DNA of 64,000 nucleotides. Source: an uncultured Flavobacteriaceae bacterium (GTDB lineage: Bacteria; Bacteroidota; Bacteroidia; Flavobacteriales; Flavobacteriaceae). Below the pieces are notes generated by a model. That model made no database searches and was not told the origin of the DNA. It saw only the letters and a program-made list of their open reading frames with translations. The stretch lies in the NCBI GenBank assembly GCA_943842625.1, contig CALTCK010000002.1, forward strand, positions 204,924-268,923, written 5' to 3'. How positions within the stretch are numbered: the first letter of the stretch is position 1; every line of letters begins with the position of its first letter. Positions 16,907 to 25,664 of this stretch are shown one piece after another. A program made the position numbers and the translations under genes.

Positions 16907-18493
16907 TTATTTAACTATAAATTTGGTTCGGAAAAAGTGATTGTTATTGTTAATGATTAAAATATAAATTCCTGAATTTAAGTAATGGTTTAAACTAAGA
17001 ATGTCGCTTGGATTAAAAATATTTTCTTCGAATACAAGTTGACCAGAGGTGTTGTAGACCAAAACTTCTAAATTTGAATAATTATTATTAGGTCCTAATC
17101 TTACAATTAACTTTTCATTTACAGGGTTTTCCGCAAGATAAAAATTAGCATACGCTGTTTCTTCTGTACTTAATGGCCCTTCTCGAATTTCTGATAATGC
17201 AAAGGCTACGTTTTGCTCAGTTAACTGAACATGAAATTCATTTGCATCAGGAATATGAGCATTTACAAAAGGAGAGTTATCTATATTTGGGGAAACGTAC
17301 CAATCATTTTCATTTTCAATGGCCATAGCACTCACGCTAGGTATAAAAGAATACTCACTTTGTTCTAAATTTTCAAAAAATTCAATGATAATTGGGTCGT
17401 CTACTTCACCGAGACCGGAGGCTATATCACTTTTTCCACCTGGAGAAGAGTCTACTCCATCAGTGAAAGAAAAAGACTCAGCATCTGCTCCAAAAGAAGC
17501 AATTGGAATTCCTGCTAAAAAAGTTGAAAAATTAGTTACATTAATAGATTCTCCTGCTTCAGGAGTAAAATTAATTTTAATATCGGCAGTTATAGTGGCT
17601 CCTAGATCTAAGGTAGTATTGATCATTTCCATTCCCGGATTGCCTATAGTAGTCCCTTGACCACTTCCATTAATCATACTAACATTGCGCACATTAGTTG
17701 GAAATCCTAAATCGTTCAACTCTGTTTGAAATGCATCTCTGAAATTTGGCGCTCCAACAGGCAGTAATAAATTAGAATCTTGCTCAAAATCTGAACCTGA
17801 TAATAAATGACCTGTATAATGGTCCACTAACATTTCTTTTGCAGCAGGACTATTTAACACATTATCAACAACTAATTGAGCTTGGTCGTTATCCAACTGC
17901 TTTGCAAAATAATTGATTAGATACTGAAAACCAATTGGAATATTAGCTCCAAGATGAGGGGAATCAAACGAAATATAAAGTCGAGTTTCGTGTGGCATAC
18001 TGTTTTCTTCCATATAAGCTAGCCCATATCGACTTATTAATCCGCCCATACTAGGTCCAATAATAACCAATTCTTCACTACCGACTTTTTCTGAGTTAAT
18101 AAAATTAATTAATTCGACTAACACCATTGCATTGCGTTGAATATAGTCTGCACCACCATCTATATCCTTGCCGTCAGTCGTGTATAAAGGTGCATTTAAA
18201 GCAACTAAATCATAACTTTCATCCCTCAAAATATCAGCTAAATTTTGCCCGCCAATATCTAAACTGGTGTACAGCATTGATAAATCTCTAGTATCTCCAG
18301 GATCAAAACCATCAACCAATATAATAGGCTTATCTAGTATACCATCAACGTTGTCCAAAAAAATTTCATATTCTCCTTGTCCAAAATAAGCTTGTGATTC
18401 GTCATAACCTTGATAAGAGATTGTTGCAGTTATAGTTTGAGCAGATAAGTAACTAAAAAATAAAAAGAATACTGCTATTGTGAATTTTTTCAT
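16907..18493 (-). CDS. secreted alpha/beta-hydrolase (lipase-like) with T9SS sorting domain
   Basis: A 528-residue protein with signal peptide (1-19, ending LSAQ). The hydrolase domain starts around residue 50 (DKPIILVDGFDPGD) and has the nucleophile elbow GPSMGGL with Ser near 148. After about residue 440 comes a type IX C-terminal sorting domain (EVLVYNTSGQLVFEE, LNSGIYILII, ending FRTKFIVK), so it should be exported across the outer membrane and probably surface-attached. The substrate is unknown; the fold suits lipids or esters. It converges on rlmH with a 23-base gap. Confidence 0.85.
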   Translation of the reverse strand: MKKFTIAVFFLFFSYLSAQTITATISYQGYDESQAYFGQGEYEIFLDNVDGILDKPIILVDGFDPGDTRDLSMLYTSLDIGGQNLADILRDESYDLVALNAPLYTTDGKDIDGGADYIQRNAMVLVELINFINSEKVGSEELVIIGPSMGGLISRYGLAYMEENSMPHETRLYISFDSPHLGANIPIGFQYLINYFAKQLDNDQAQLVVDNVLNSPAAKEMLVDHYTGHLLSGSDFEQDSNLLLPVGAPNFRDAFQTELNDLGFPTNVRNVSMINGSGQGTTIGNPGMEMINTTLDLGATITADIKINFTPEAGESINVTNFSTFLAGIPIASFGADAESFSFTDGVDSSPGGKSDIASGLGEVDDPIIIEFFENLEQSEYSFIPSVSAMAIENENDWYVSPNIDNSPFVNAHIPDANEFHVQLTEQNVAFALSEIREGPLSTEETAYANFYLAENPVNEKLIVRLGPNNNYSNLEVLVYNTSGQLVFEENIFNPSDILSLNHYLNSGIYILIINNNNHFFRTKFIVK

Positions 18494-18590
18494 TTATAAG
18501 ATTTTGAGAGTTTTTTTACAATATACATGATTTTGTTTAGCTGATATATTTTTAAAATTTAATTATTATGAACAATATCCAGTTTTTAAT

Positions 18591-19223
18591 TTAAAGATTT
18601 TCATCCATAAGATTCTGAAAATATTCAAGATATTTTGCAATATGAAAACCATCTACCAAGCCATGGTGTACATAAATAGCTACATTCATTAGTTGATGCT
18701 CATCTCTAGTAAACATTTTTCCAAAGGTAATTTTAGGAGCACTTTCATCAAATTTAAATTTTCTTGCATGTGTCAATCCTGAAAAAGCATGCCAAGGTAT
18801 GGATGAAAAATGAACTACATCTTTTCTGGTATCGCCTTCTTTAAGTCTTATACCTGAAGACTTTTTTACCTTTTTAATTTCAGCTTTTAACTCTTTATCA
18901 AAAATATTGAAATCTAAATTAAAGGGTGTAAAAGTGAATGCAAAAGTACCATCAGCTCTACCGATTGTTGCAGCAGGATGTATTTGATCATAAATAACAA
19001 TTTGATCATTAATAATTCTATATCTCATTTCTTCAATAAGATTAACCGCACAAATAGATTTGTGAAGATAGTTCGAAAAGAATGATTGATTTCTTGACTT
19101 AGATAACTGATAAGCCTTGGTACAATTAATTTCAGAAACAATGCCGAAATAAGGCTCGTCAAACTTGGAAAAAAAATCAAAATGTTCTTTTCTTTTCCAT
19201 GAAGATTGATCAAGAATTTTCAT
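18591..19223 (-). CDS. chloramphenicol acetyltransferase (CAT) family protein
   Basis: A 210-residue protein of the CAT/type A acyltransferase fold. The catalytic HHxxxDG motif is intact (YVHHGLVDGFHIAKYL, near residues 186-201), and the N-terminal WKRKEHFDFF is characteristic. Real CAT enzymes are trimers that acetylate chloramphenicol with acetyl-CoA. However, chromosomal relatives in Bacteroidota are not all resistance enzymes, and nothing here (no mobile element, neighbour-like base composition) suggests an acquired cassette. The substrate is therefore uncertain. Confidence 0.82.
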   Translation of the reverse strand: MKILDQSSWKRKEHFDFFSKFDEPYFGIVSEINCTKAYQLSKSRNQSFFSNYLHKSICAVNLIEEMRYRIINDQIVIYDQIHPAATIGRADGTFAFTFTPFNLDFNIFDKELKAEIKKVKKSSGIRLKEGDTRKDVVHFSSIPWHAFSGLTHARKFKFDESAPKITFGKMFTRDEHQLMNVAIYVHHGLVDGFHIAKYLEYFQNLMDENL

Positions 19224-19294
19224 TATGCTAATAATTTAAACCAAATATATACATTAATAATTGGTCTTTTTTTTTATTAAATTTGTTTTTGTAA

Positions 19295-19639
19295 TTTTTT
19301 TTAATAAAAACAAGAAATTACGAAGGGCTTTTCATTAAAAATCAATTACCTATTCTTAGTTTAGAAAAATTAGTTTTCGAAGCTCCATTGCAAATTAATA
19401 TAAATAATAAGGCCTATACAGTCGTTATGAGAACACCTGATAACGATAAGGATTTAGTTTTAGGCTTACTTTATGCAGAAGATATTTATAAAAATAAAGA
19501 TCCTTTAGTTTTTGAAGTAATTGAGGAAATTAATAATGATTTTCCTGAAACTAACGTATTGGTTCCACTGGACAGTGAGGCTAGGTTAAGCAATACACCA
19601 ACCTCAAAAACAATTGTTATAACAGTTCACAAAAATTAA
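19295..19639 (+). pseudogene. fdhD: fdhD relic (N-terminal part of formate dehydrogenase sulfurtransferase)
   Basis: The frame open from 19295 to 19639 encodes EAPLQININNKAYTVVMRTP and DLVLGLLYAEDIY, the N-terminal signature of FdhD, which delivers sulfur to the molybdenum cofactor of formate dehydrogenase. The homology fades after about 85 residues. The catalytic cysteine segment (SCGxCG in the family) and the whole C-terminal two-thirds are missing, because the stop overlaps that of the aldehyde dehydrogenase. No ATG, GTG or TTG precedes the conserved start; the first in-frame candidate is a TTG at 19388, inside the domain. I take it as a truncated remnant. Confidence 0.7.
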
Positions 19640-20997
19640 AGTTTCATAAAAAATCGAATCCATGAAAGCTTTCTTTTGGAGTGAGGATAATATTTTAAGG
19701 ATAATTCTATCAAGTTAGATTTATCCAAAATACTCTTGTAATGCGTGAAAGATTTAAAACCTGCTTCGCCATGATAAGATCCAATACCGCTATTTCCGAC
19801 CCCACCAAATGGTAATTTTGGATTTGATATGTGCATAATAGCTTCGTTAATAGCTCCACCGCCAAAGGATATTTTTCTTAAAACATTCTCCTTAATTTTC
19901 TTACTGTTAGAAAACAGATAACAAGATAATGGTTTTGGATTGCTATTAACATAAGAGATTGCATCCTCTAAATTATCATAAGCTATCACTGGTAAAATAG
20001 GGCCAAATATTTCTTCGTTCATAACTTTATCGATGAATTTAACTCCCTGAAGAACAGTTGGTTGAATAGTTCTTTCTAATGTATTTATACCACCTCCAAA
20101 GTACACTTTTTCAGAAGGAATCATATTGGATAAACGTTCTAAATTTTTAATATTAATTATTTGCGTATAGTTTCCATTCTCTATAGAAAATTTCTCTTTT
20201 TTAATTTCAAACTTTAACAACTCTAAAAATTGATTTTCAATCGATTTATGAACCAATATATAATCTGGTGCTATACAAGTTTGTCCGGCATTGACAAACT
20301 TTGCCCATACCATTCTTTTGACAGCCATTTTTAGATTGCATTCCTCTGTCACAAAAGCAGGGCTTTTTCCTCCAAGCTCCAAAGTAACCGGCGTTAGATT
20401 TTTAGCTGCAGCTTGATAAACTATTTTCCCAACCTGTGGACTTCCTGTAAAAAATATTTTATCAAATTTGTTTTCTAATAAAACTGTAGTTTCAGAAACT
20501 CCACCTTCAACTACTTTTAGATATTTTGGATCAAAATTTTCATTGATTAATTTTGCCATCACAGCACTCGTATTAACAGCTAGCTCACTGGGTTTTATTA
20601 CGACGGTATTACCTGCTGAAATAGCAGCTACAACGGGTGATAACGTTAATTGATAAGGGTAATTCCATGCGCCAATAACTAAACAAACACCAAGTGGCTC
20701 AGGAATAATATAACTCTTGGCAGGGAAGTTCAGTAAATTTGTTCCTACTCGTTTTACTTTGGACCATTTATAGATATTTCTTTTAGCATATTTTATATCG
20801 TGGTAAATTAATGCTAACTCAGTTGCATAAGTGTCAAATGTTGATTTTTTAAAGTCTTTATAAATAGCCTCATTTAATAAGTTTTCATTTGATTTTAATA
20901 GCTTCTCTAGCTTGTTTAATTGTTTCAAACGATAATCTATAGATTTAGTTTGGTGTGTGTAAAAAAAAGCCCGCTGTTGGGAAACTATATGCTTCAT
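19636..20997 (-). CDS. aldehyde dehydrogenase family protein
   Basis: NAD(P)-dependent aldehyde dehydrogenase of 453 residues, close to the class 3 (fatty aldehyde) type by length and C-terminal hydrophobic tail. The catalytic Glu is in TLELGGKSPAF (near residue 207) and the catalytic Cys in FVNAGQTCIAPDY (near 241). Other hallmarks are GAWNYPYQLTLSP, KPSELAVNTS and EEIFGPILPV. It oxidises aldehydes to acids, possibly long-chain aldehydes. Its stop codon shares the TTAA at 19636-19639 with the fdhD relic on the other strand. Confidence 0.95.
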   Translation of the reverse strand: MKHIVSQQRAFFYTHQTKSIDYRLKQLNKLEKLLKSNENLLNEAIYKDFKKSTFDTYATELALIYHDIKYAKRNIYKWSKVKRVGTNLLNFPAKSYIIPEPLGVCLVIGAWNYPYQLTLSPVVAAISAGNTVVIKPSELAVNTSAVMAKLINENFDPKYLKVVEGGVSETTVLLENKFDKIFFTGSPQVGKIVYQAAAKNLTPVTLELGGKSPAFVTEECNLKMAVKRMVWAKFVNAGQTCIAPDYILVHKSIENQFLELLKFEIKKEKFSIENGNYTQIINIKNLERLSNMIPSEKVYFGGGINTLERTIQPTVLQGVKFIDKVMNEEIFGPILPVIAYDNLEDAISYVNSNPKPLSCYLFSNSKKIKENVLRKISFGGGAINEAIMHISNPKLPFGGVGNSGIGSYHGEAGFKSFTHYKSILDKSNLIELSLKYYPHSKRKLSWIRFFMKL

Positions 20998-21024
20998 AAT
21001 TATTGTAATTAGTTCCCTAAAGTA

Positions 21025-21336
21025 CTACTTCATAAACAAACAATCAATAAAATCTGTTAGCATATGAAATAATAAACCAACAGCTATAATTCTAAATTTC
21101 TTAAAATATAGTAATAGTGAGTAAATCAGGATCGCATAGTGCGAATGAAGAATATGAAAATTTATACTGCAGCGATTTGGCAAATATATAGGGTTTGAAA
21201 GTAAATGATCAAGATCTACCAACATGGTAGCAAGCATTAGCAACCAAGCTTTTTTCCAATTCTCTTTAAAGAATACCCAAGCAATTATACCAGGAACTAA
21301 AAAATGAAGTGAATAATGAATTACAAACTGAAGCAT
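21025..21336 (-). CDS. DUF6122 family membrane protein
   Basis: Small integral membrane protein of 103 residues, three to four helices. The pattern HYSLHFLVPGIIAWVFF, VDLDHLLSNPIY and LHSHYA with a late FHMLTDFIDC resembles the conserved His/Asp clusters of membrane-bound metal-dependent hydrolase-like families, so metal binding in the membrane is plausible. The DUF6122 name is from memory of the Flavobacteriia family. The function is unknown. The start lies only three bases after the stop of the upstream carboxypeptidase-like gene, so the two are co-transcribed. Confidence 0.8.
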   Translation of the reverse strand: MLQFVIHYSLHFLVPGIIAWVFFKENWKKAWLLMLATMLVDLDHLLSNPIYLPNRCSINFHILHSHYAILIYSLLLYFKKFRIIAVGLLFHMLTDFIDCLFMK

Positions 21337-21339
21337 TAA

Positions 21340-22140
21340 TTACTCCCTTCCTCTATTAAGAATTCTATATTGCTCATAACATTCACTGATAGCATCTAAG
21401 ATTTGAAGATCATTAGCCGTTCGAATAAAACTCTTAGAATAACTACAGTTATTAAGTATTTCATCAATGTCTAACTTCTCTAATTGCAGAACAGCCATTA
21501 AAGTTTCTCTGTCGTATTTAGATTGAAGTAAATTTCTAATTTCGTCATCATCTTTCATTTGACGTAACTTTTTCATTTGTTTTGGGCGTTTACCAAAAAT
21601 ATTATATAAGAAGTCTGCAGGATTAAATATAGCACTTAAAACCTTAGTTACGGCACCAGGCTGACCTTGCCCACCTTCATAACCACCACCAATGCCGGCA
21701 ATTCGATATCGCTGATCATCATATATTGGAATTAGTTTAGCATCAACTTCAAGATAACCTGTTAGTTCTATTGGTTTTACTATTACTTCTTCCAATGCAA
21801 TACTTAATTCAGTCATTTTAATTTTAATTTCTCCGAATTTCATCCAATCATTGGTTACTCGCACTCGAATCGATTTAAAACCTAAATATGAAAAGTAAAG
21901 GGTATCGTTAACTGCGGCTTTCATCACAAAATTACCATCCTCATTTGTTAAAGTACCTTTCACAGAGTTTAAATTAACCACATGAACATTTTCTAAAACA
22001 ACATTATTAGAAGAATTTAAAACTTTACCGTTGATAACTGAGGAGGCAACAACAGTCGAATCCTTCTCATTTATGATGGTCTCTTGTGACCAACCAATTA
22101 AGGTGATAAAAAACAAGATAAATAATACGTATTTTTTCAT
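21340..22140 (-). CDS. carboxypeptidase-like regulatory domain protein
   Basis: A secreted protein of 266 residues: signal peptide (1-18, ending GWSQ), then a CarboxypepD_reg-like Ig domain (about 37-112; VINGKVLNSSNNVVLENVHV, GTLTNEDGNFVMKA, LYFSYLGFKSIRV). The C-terminal half is helical and charged (RPKQMKKLRQMKDDDEIRNLL). The family is common in Flavobacteriia and resembles the N-terminal extension of TonB receptors without a barrel. Role unknown, envelope location likely. Confidence 0.85.
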   Translation of the reverse strand: MKKYVLFILFFITLIGWSQETIINEKDSTVVASSVINGKVLNSSNNVVLENVHVVNLNSVKGTLTNEDGNFVMKAAVNDTLYFSYLGFKSIRVRVTNDWMKFGEIKIKMTELSIALEEVIVKPIELTGYLEVDAKLIPIYDDQRYRIAGIGGGYEGGQGQPGAVTKVLSAIFNPADFLYNIFGKRPKQMKKLRQMKDDDEIRNLLQSKYDRETLMAVLQLEKLDIDEILNNCSYSKSFIRTANDLQILDAISECYEQYRILNRGRE

Positions 22141-22211
22141 GCAGAATGTAAATATAACCCAATAGGATTAAACTGTTATTCAAAATTTTTATTCTAACAA
22201 AATTTTAATAA

Positions 22212-24074
22212 TTAATTTCTGTTTCGCCTTCGACCTCCAGTTCCAGAATTATTTGGGCGTTCACTTTTTCTTCTACTTCTTCCTTTAAAACCTGAATTCC
22301 CAGAATCTCTTCTTGAGTGATCATTACGACCTCCTTCTTTTTTTCCATCCTCTCCTCTTCTACTATCTCGTTTTCCTCCACCCCTTCTAAAGCTTGTTTT
22401 ATTTCCCCTTCGTTCTCCACCACGACCCTTAAAACCGCCATGATCTCTTCCTCTTCCGCGATCTCTTCCTCCTCTTCTTCCTCGTCCTGTATCTTTTGAA
22501 ATTTCGACAGAAACTCTTCTTCCTTCCAATTCAAATTCCTTAAAGAAATCCATTACTAGTGCTTGATGCTTCGAGTCTGTATTGAAGAAAGAAAAACTTT
22601 CCTTTACATCTACTTTATACAATTCATCTTTATCAAGACCTAACATTTCTTTTAAGAAATCCTTTAAACTCATCCAATCAAAATCATCTTTACCTCCAAT
22701 ATTGATAAAATAACGAACGGTATCTTTTGACCCTTCCGACATATCACCAGCGTTTACATTAAGATTTTTAGCTTTTTTATAATAATTATAAAATCTAGTA
22801 AACTCTACAGAAAAAACTTTTTTAATTAATTCTTCTTTTGAAAACGCTTCCAATACTTCATTGATATTTGGAAGGTAAGTATCAATATCATGATTAATTT
22901 CTGTCTGTTTTATTTTATTTGCTAAATGAAACAATTGAACTTCGCAAATTTCTATTCCAGATGGAACTTCTTTATGAATAAATTTCTTTTGAATAATTTT
23001 TTCAATAGCATGAATTTTACGACTTTCACTTTTAGAAGCAATCACCATAGAAATTCCAGTTTTACCAGCTCTACCTGTTCGTCCACTTCGGTGAGTATAC
23101 GTTTCTATTTCGTCTGACAACTGATAATTAATAACGTGTGTTATATCGTCCACATCAATACCACGTGCAGCAACATCTGTTGCCACTAACATCTGTATTT
23201 GTCTGCTTCGGAAAGACTTCATTACTAAATCACGTTGATTCTGACTTAGATCACCGTGCAATGCTGCAGCACTATAACCATCTTCAATTAATAATTCTGC
23301 TACTTTTTGTGTGTCTCTTTTGGTACGACAAAAAATCACTGAAAATATTGATGGATTTGCATCAGCCAATCTTTTTAAAGCTTGATAACGGTCTCTAGCG
23401 TTTACTAAATAGTATTCGTGGGAAACATTTTCTGCACCCATATTTTTACCACCTACCGTAATTTCGATGGGTTTATACATGAATTTTTTTGCAATTATTG
23501 CTACTTCTTTAGGCATGGTAGCACTAAATAACCAGGTACTTTTGTCTTCTGGAGAATAGGATAATATTTCTGTAATGTCTTCGTAGAATCCCATATTCAA
23601 CATTTCATCAGCCTCATCAAGAACACAATATTCAATTTTTGAAATATCAATCATTCTTCTACCAATCATATCTTTCATTCTACCAGGTGTAGCAACAATA
23701 ATTTGTGCTCCTTTTTTTATATCTCTGGCTTGATCGGTAATACTAGCTCCACCATAAACTGCCACTACATTTAAACCTTTACAATATTTTCCGTAGTTTT
23801 TAATTTCGTTAGTAATCTGTAAGCAAAGTTCTCTAGTTGGTGATAGTATTAATCCTTGTGTAGTTCGGCTCTCAATGTTAATTTTTTGTAACATCGGAAA
23901 ACCAAAAGCAGCAGTTTTTCCAGTACCTGTTTGTGCTAAAGAAACAATATCTGTATCTTTTTCTAATAAAATTGGGATGGCTTTCTCTTGAACTTCTGAT
24001 GGGGTTTCAAAACCCATGTCTTGGATGGCTTTAAGAAGATTTTCTTCCAAGCCTAATTCAGCAAATTTGCTCAT
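22212..24074 (-). CDS. DEAD-box RNA helicase (CsdA/DbpA-like) with RGG tail
   Basis: ATP-dependent RNA helicase of 620 residues. It has a Q motif (GFETPSEVQEKAIP), Walker A AQTGTGKTAA (near residue 50), DEAD box VLDEADEML (near 150), FSATMP, and a second RecA domain with TDVAARGIDVDD and HRSGRTGRAG. A DbpA-like RNA-binding domain covers about 465-535. The last 85 residues are an Arg/Gly/Asp/Ser-rich tail (repeats of RGG, GRG and RRG) that binds RNA nonspecifically. Likely roles are ribosome assembly and cold adaptation. The leader of about 100 bases contains hairpins; TATATTTG at 24189-24182 may be the -7 element. Confidence 0.95.
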   Translation of the reverse strand: MSKFAELGLEENLLKAIQDMGFETPSEVQEKAIPILLEKDTDIVSLAQTGTGKTAAFGFPMLQKINIESRTTQGLILSPTRELCLQITNEIKNYGKYCKGLNVVAVYGGASITDQARDIKKGAQIIVATPGRMKDMIGRRMIDISKIEYCVLDEADEMLNMGFYEDITEILSYSPEDKSTWLFSATMPKEVAIIAKKFMYKPIEITVGGKNMGAENVSHEYYLVNARDRYQALKRLADANPSIFSVIFCRTKRDTQKVAELLIEDGYSAAALHGDLSQNQRDLVMKSFRSRQIQMLVATDVAARGIDVDDITHVINYQLSDEIETYTHRSGRTGRAGKTGISMVIASKSESRKIHAIEKIIQKKFIHKEVPSGIEICEVQLFHLANKIKQTEINHDIDTYLPNINEVLEAFSKEELIKKVFSVEFTRFYNYYKKAKNLNVNAGDMSEGSKDTVRYFINIGGKDDFDWMSLKDFLKEMLGLDKDELYKVDVKESFSFFNTDSKHQALVMDFFKEFELEGRRVSVEISKDTGRGRRGGRDRGRGRDHGGFKGRGGERRGNKTSFRRGGGKRDSRRGEDGKKEGGRNDHSRRDSGNSGFKGRSRRKSERPNNSGTGGRRRNRN

Positions 24075-24181
24075 TGTAGTATTGATTTTATTTATTTGTG
24101 TGTTGTTGTAGAAGTATACTCGACAAATAAACCCTATACTACTTCTTTTAACACTTCCTCACCCTGAGGATTTTCAAGCGG

Positions 24182-24189
24182 CAAATATA
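24182..24189 (-). promoter_or_regulatory. putative -7 element of the DEAD-box helicase gene
   Basis: TATATTTG on the minus strand fits the Bacteroidota TAnnTTTG box, but I see no convincing TTTG/TTG at the right distance upstream. If used, the messenger would have a leader of about 100 bases with a six-base-pair hairpin (TCCTCA/TGAGGA, 24160-24175). Confidence 0.4.
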
Positions 24190-24204
24190 GTGTTTTAAAT
24201 TAAA

Positions 24205-24780
24205 CTAAGTTTTTGATAAATAATCGATTAATAAACGAACAGCTTTTCCTCGATGACCAATTTCATTTTTTTGTTCTAAAGACATTTCTGCAAAAGTTTC
24301 TTGAAATCCAGTTGGCTGAAAAATAGGGTCATAGCCAAATCCTAAATTTCCTTTTTTTTTAAATATGATAGTTCCATTGCAAATACCCTTAAATAGTATC
24401 GTTTGTGAAGATACTGCTAATGCAATCACTGTTTTAAAATACGCATCTCTATTGGTTATATTCTGTAAATTGTTCAGTAATTTATTAATGTTGTCTGAAG
24501 CATTTTTATTTGGTCCTGCATATCTAGCACTGTAAACTCCTGGTTCGTTATTTAAAGCTGGAACCTCCAAACCCGTATCGTCTGCAAAACAATCTAAACC
24601 AAAATTTGTTTTTACATAAGCTACTTTTAATTGAGCATTCCCCTCAATGGTTTGAGAGGTCTCAGGAATTTCGTCAAAACAACCAATATCGTTTAGACTT
24701 AAAATTTTAAAATTTTTAGGCAATAAGGATTTTACTTCTTTAACCTTATTTTCGTTGTGAGTTGCAAACACTAATTTCAT
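24205..24780 (-). CDS. rdgB: XTP/dITP diphosphatase (non-canonical purine NTP pyrophosphatase)
   Basis: HAM1/RdgB protein of 191 residues that hydrolyses ITP, dITP and XTP to monophosphates, keeping deaminated purines out of nucleic acids. The family signatures are present: FATHNENKVKEVKSLLP at the N-terminus, DCFADDTGLEVPALN (metal-binding Asp), GVYSARYAG, GNLGFGYDPIF and EKNEIGHRGKAVRLL. It sits 34 bases after the TrmH-like gene in the same direction. Cytoplasmic. Confidence 0.96.
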   Translation of the reverse strand: MKLVFATHNENKVKEVKSLLPKNFKILSLNDIGCFDEIPETSQTIEGNAQLKVAYVKTNFGLDCFADDTGLEVPALNNEPGVYSARYAGPNKNASDNINKLLNNLQNITNRDAYFKTVIALAVSSQTILFKGICNGTIIFKKKGNLGFGYDPIFQPTGFQETFAEMSLEQKNEIGHRGKAVRLLIDYLSKT

Positions 24781-24814
24781 ATAGCAAAAATATATTAAAT
24801 AAAATACAATTAAT

Positions 24815-25480
24815 TTAAGAAGTAGAGGACTTGTAAAAGCAATCTATGATTTGGTCAGCACTTTTAATAGTTCTTTTTGTCCAATGAAATATTATTTCTT
24901 TTTTTTCACTTTCAGTCAATTTCCAGTCAACATTAGAGTCTTTTAATCTTGTTACTACCGATTGTAAAATGATGGCCGCAGAAACAGAAATATTTAAACT
25001 CTCAGTGAATCCATACATAGGTATTTTCAAAAATCCGTTTGCATTATTTAAAACGGTATTACTAAGTCCATCCTTTTCCTTACCGAAGAAAAAAGCTGAT
25101 TTTTTTGTAATGTCAAATTCACTTAATTCGGTAGCATTATTGTGGGGAGACGTCGCAATTATTTGATAACCCTCCTTTTTTAAAACATCGATACATACAT
25201 CAGTAGAATGGTGGCGATGGATATTTACCCATTTCTGTGCTCCCATTGCAATTTCACGATCAATTTTTTTTCCTAGTTTTTCTTCAATCACGTGTAACTC
25301 TTGAATACCAAAAACATCACAGGATCTCATCACTGCACTGGTATTGTGTAATTGATACACATCTTCCGTTACGACTGTAAAATGTTTTGTTCTTTTAGAA
25401 CTGACTTCCTTGAATAACTCTTTTCTTCGCTCTGTCAAATAAGAAAGTAGGTGCTCTAATAATTGGTTATCCAAAGCCAT
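24815..25480 (-). CDS. TrmH-family tRNA/rRNA 2'-O-methyltransferase (SpoU)
   Basis: SPOUT-class RNA methyltransferase of 221 residues, most like TrmH (tRNA Gm18). The motifs are TEDVYQLHNTSAVMRSCDVFG (the Arg of motif 1), FFFGKEKDGLSN (motif 2) and IPMYGFTESLNISVSAAI (motif 3, SAM-binding knot). Length and the C-terminal tail fit TrmH rather than RlmB. It is upstream of rdgB and transcribed with it, and divergent from purB across 184 bases. Confidence 0.88.
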   Translation of the reverse strand: MALDNQLLEHLLSYLTERRKELFKEVSSKRTKHFTVVTEDVYQLHNTSAVMRSCDVFGIQELHVIEEKLGKKIDREIAMGAQKWVNIHRHHSTDVCIDVLKKEGYQIIATSPHNNATELSEFDITKKSAFFFGKEKDGLSNTVLNNANGFLKIPMYGFTESLNISVSAAIILQSVVTRLKDSNVDWKLTESEKKEIIFHWTKRTIKSADQIIDCFYKSSTS

Positions 25481-25625
25481 TTAGTATTATAAACAATTAA
25501 TTTAAGTAGTAGATGTGTAAACGAAGGTATAAAATTCAAACCAATGGTATTTTAACTAGAGTACTTATTTATGGTTCGTATTCAAACTAATTAAAATTTC
25601 AAAGGACACAACCTCTTAAAATTAT

Positions 25626-25633
25626 TATCTTTG
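25626..25633 (+). promoter_or_regulatory. putative -7 element of purB
   Basis: TATCTTTG matches the TAnnTTTG box 31 bases upstream of the purB ATG, a typical Bacteroidota distance. No clean -33 element is seen. The 184-base interval contains nothing else that I can identify. Confidence 0.45.
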
Positions 25634-25664
25634 CACCATTATTTAATAGCATAAAATAAAAACT

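Noticed and set aside
22205..22534. Open frame overlapping the 3' end of the helicase gene, giving a Glu/Val-rich protein
   Set aside because: It is the out-of-frame reading of the Arg/Gly-rich repeat tail; the bias comes from AGA/GGA-rich codons, not from a second gene.
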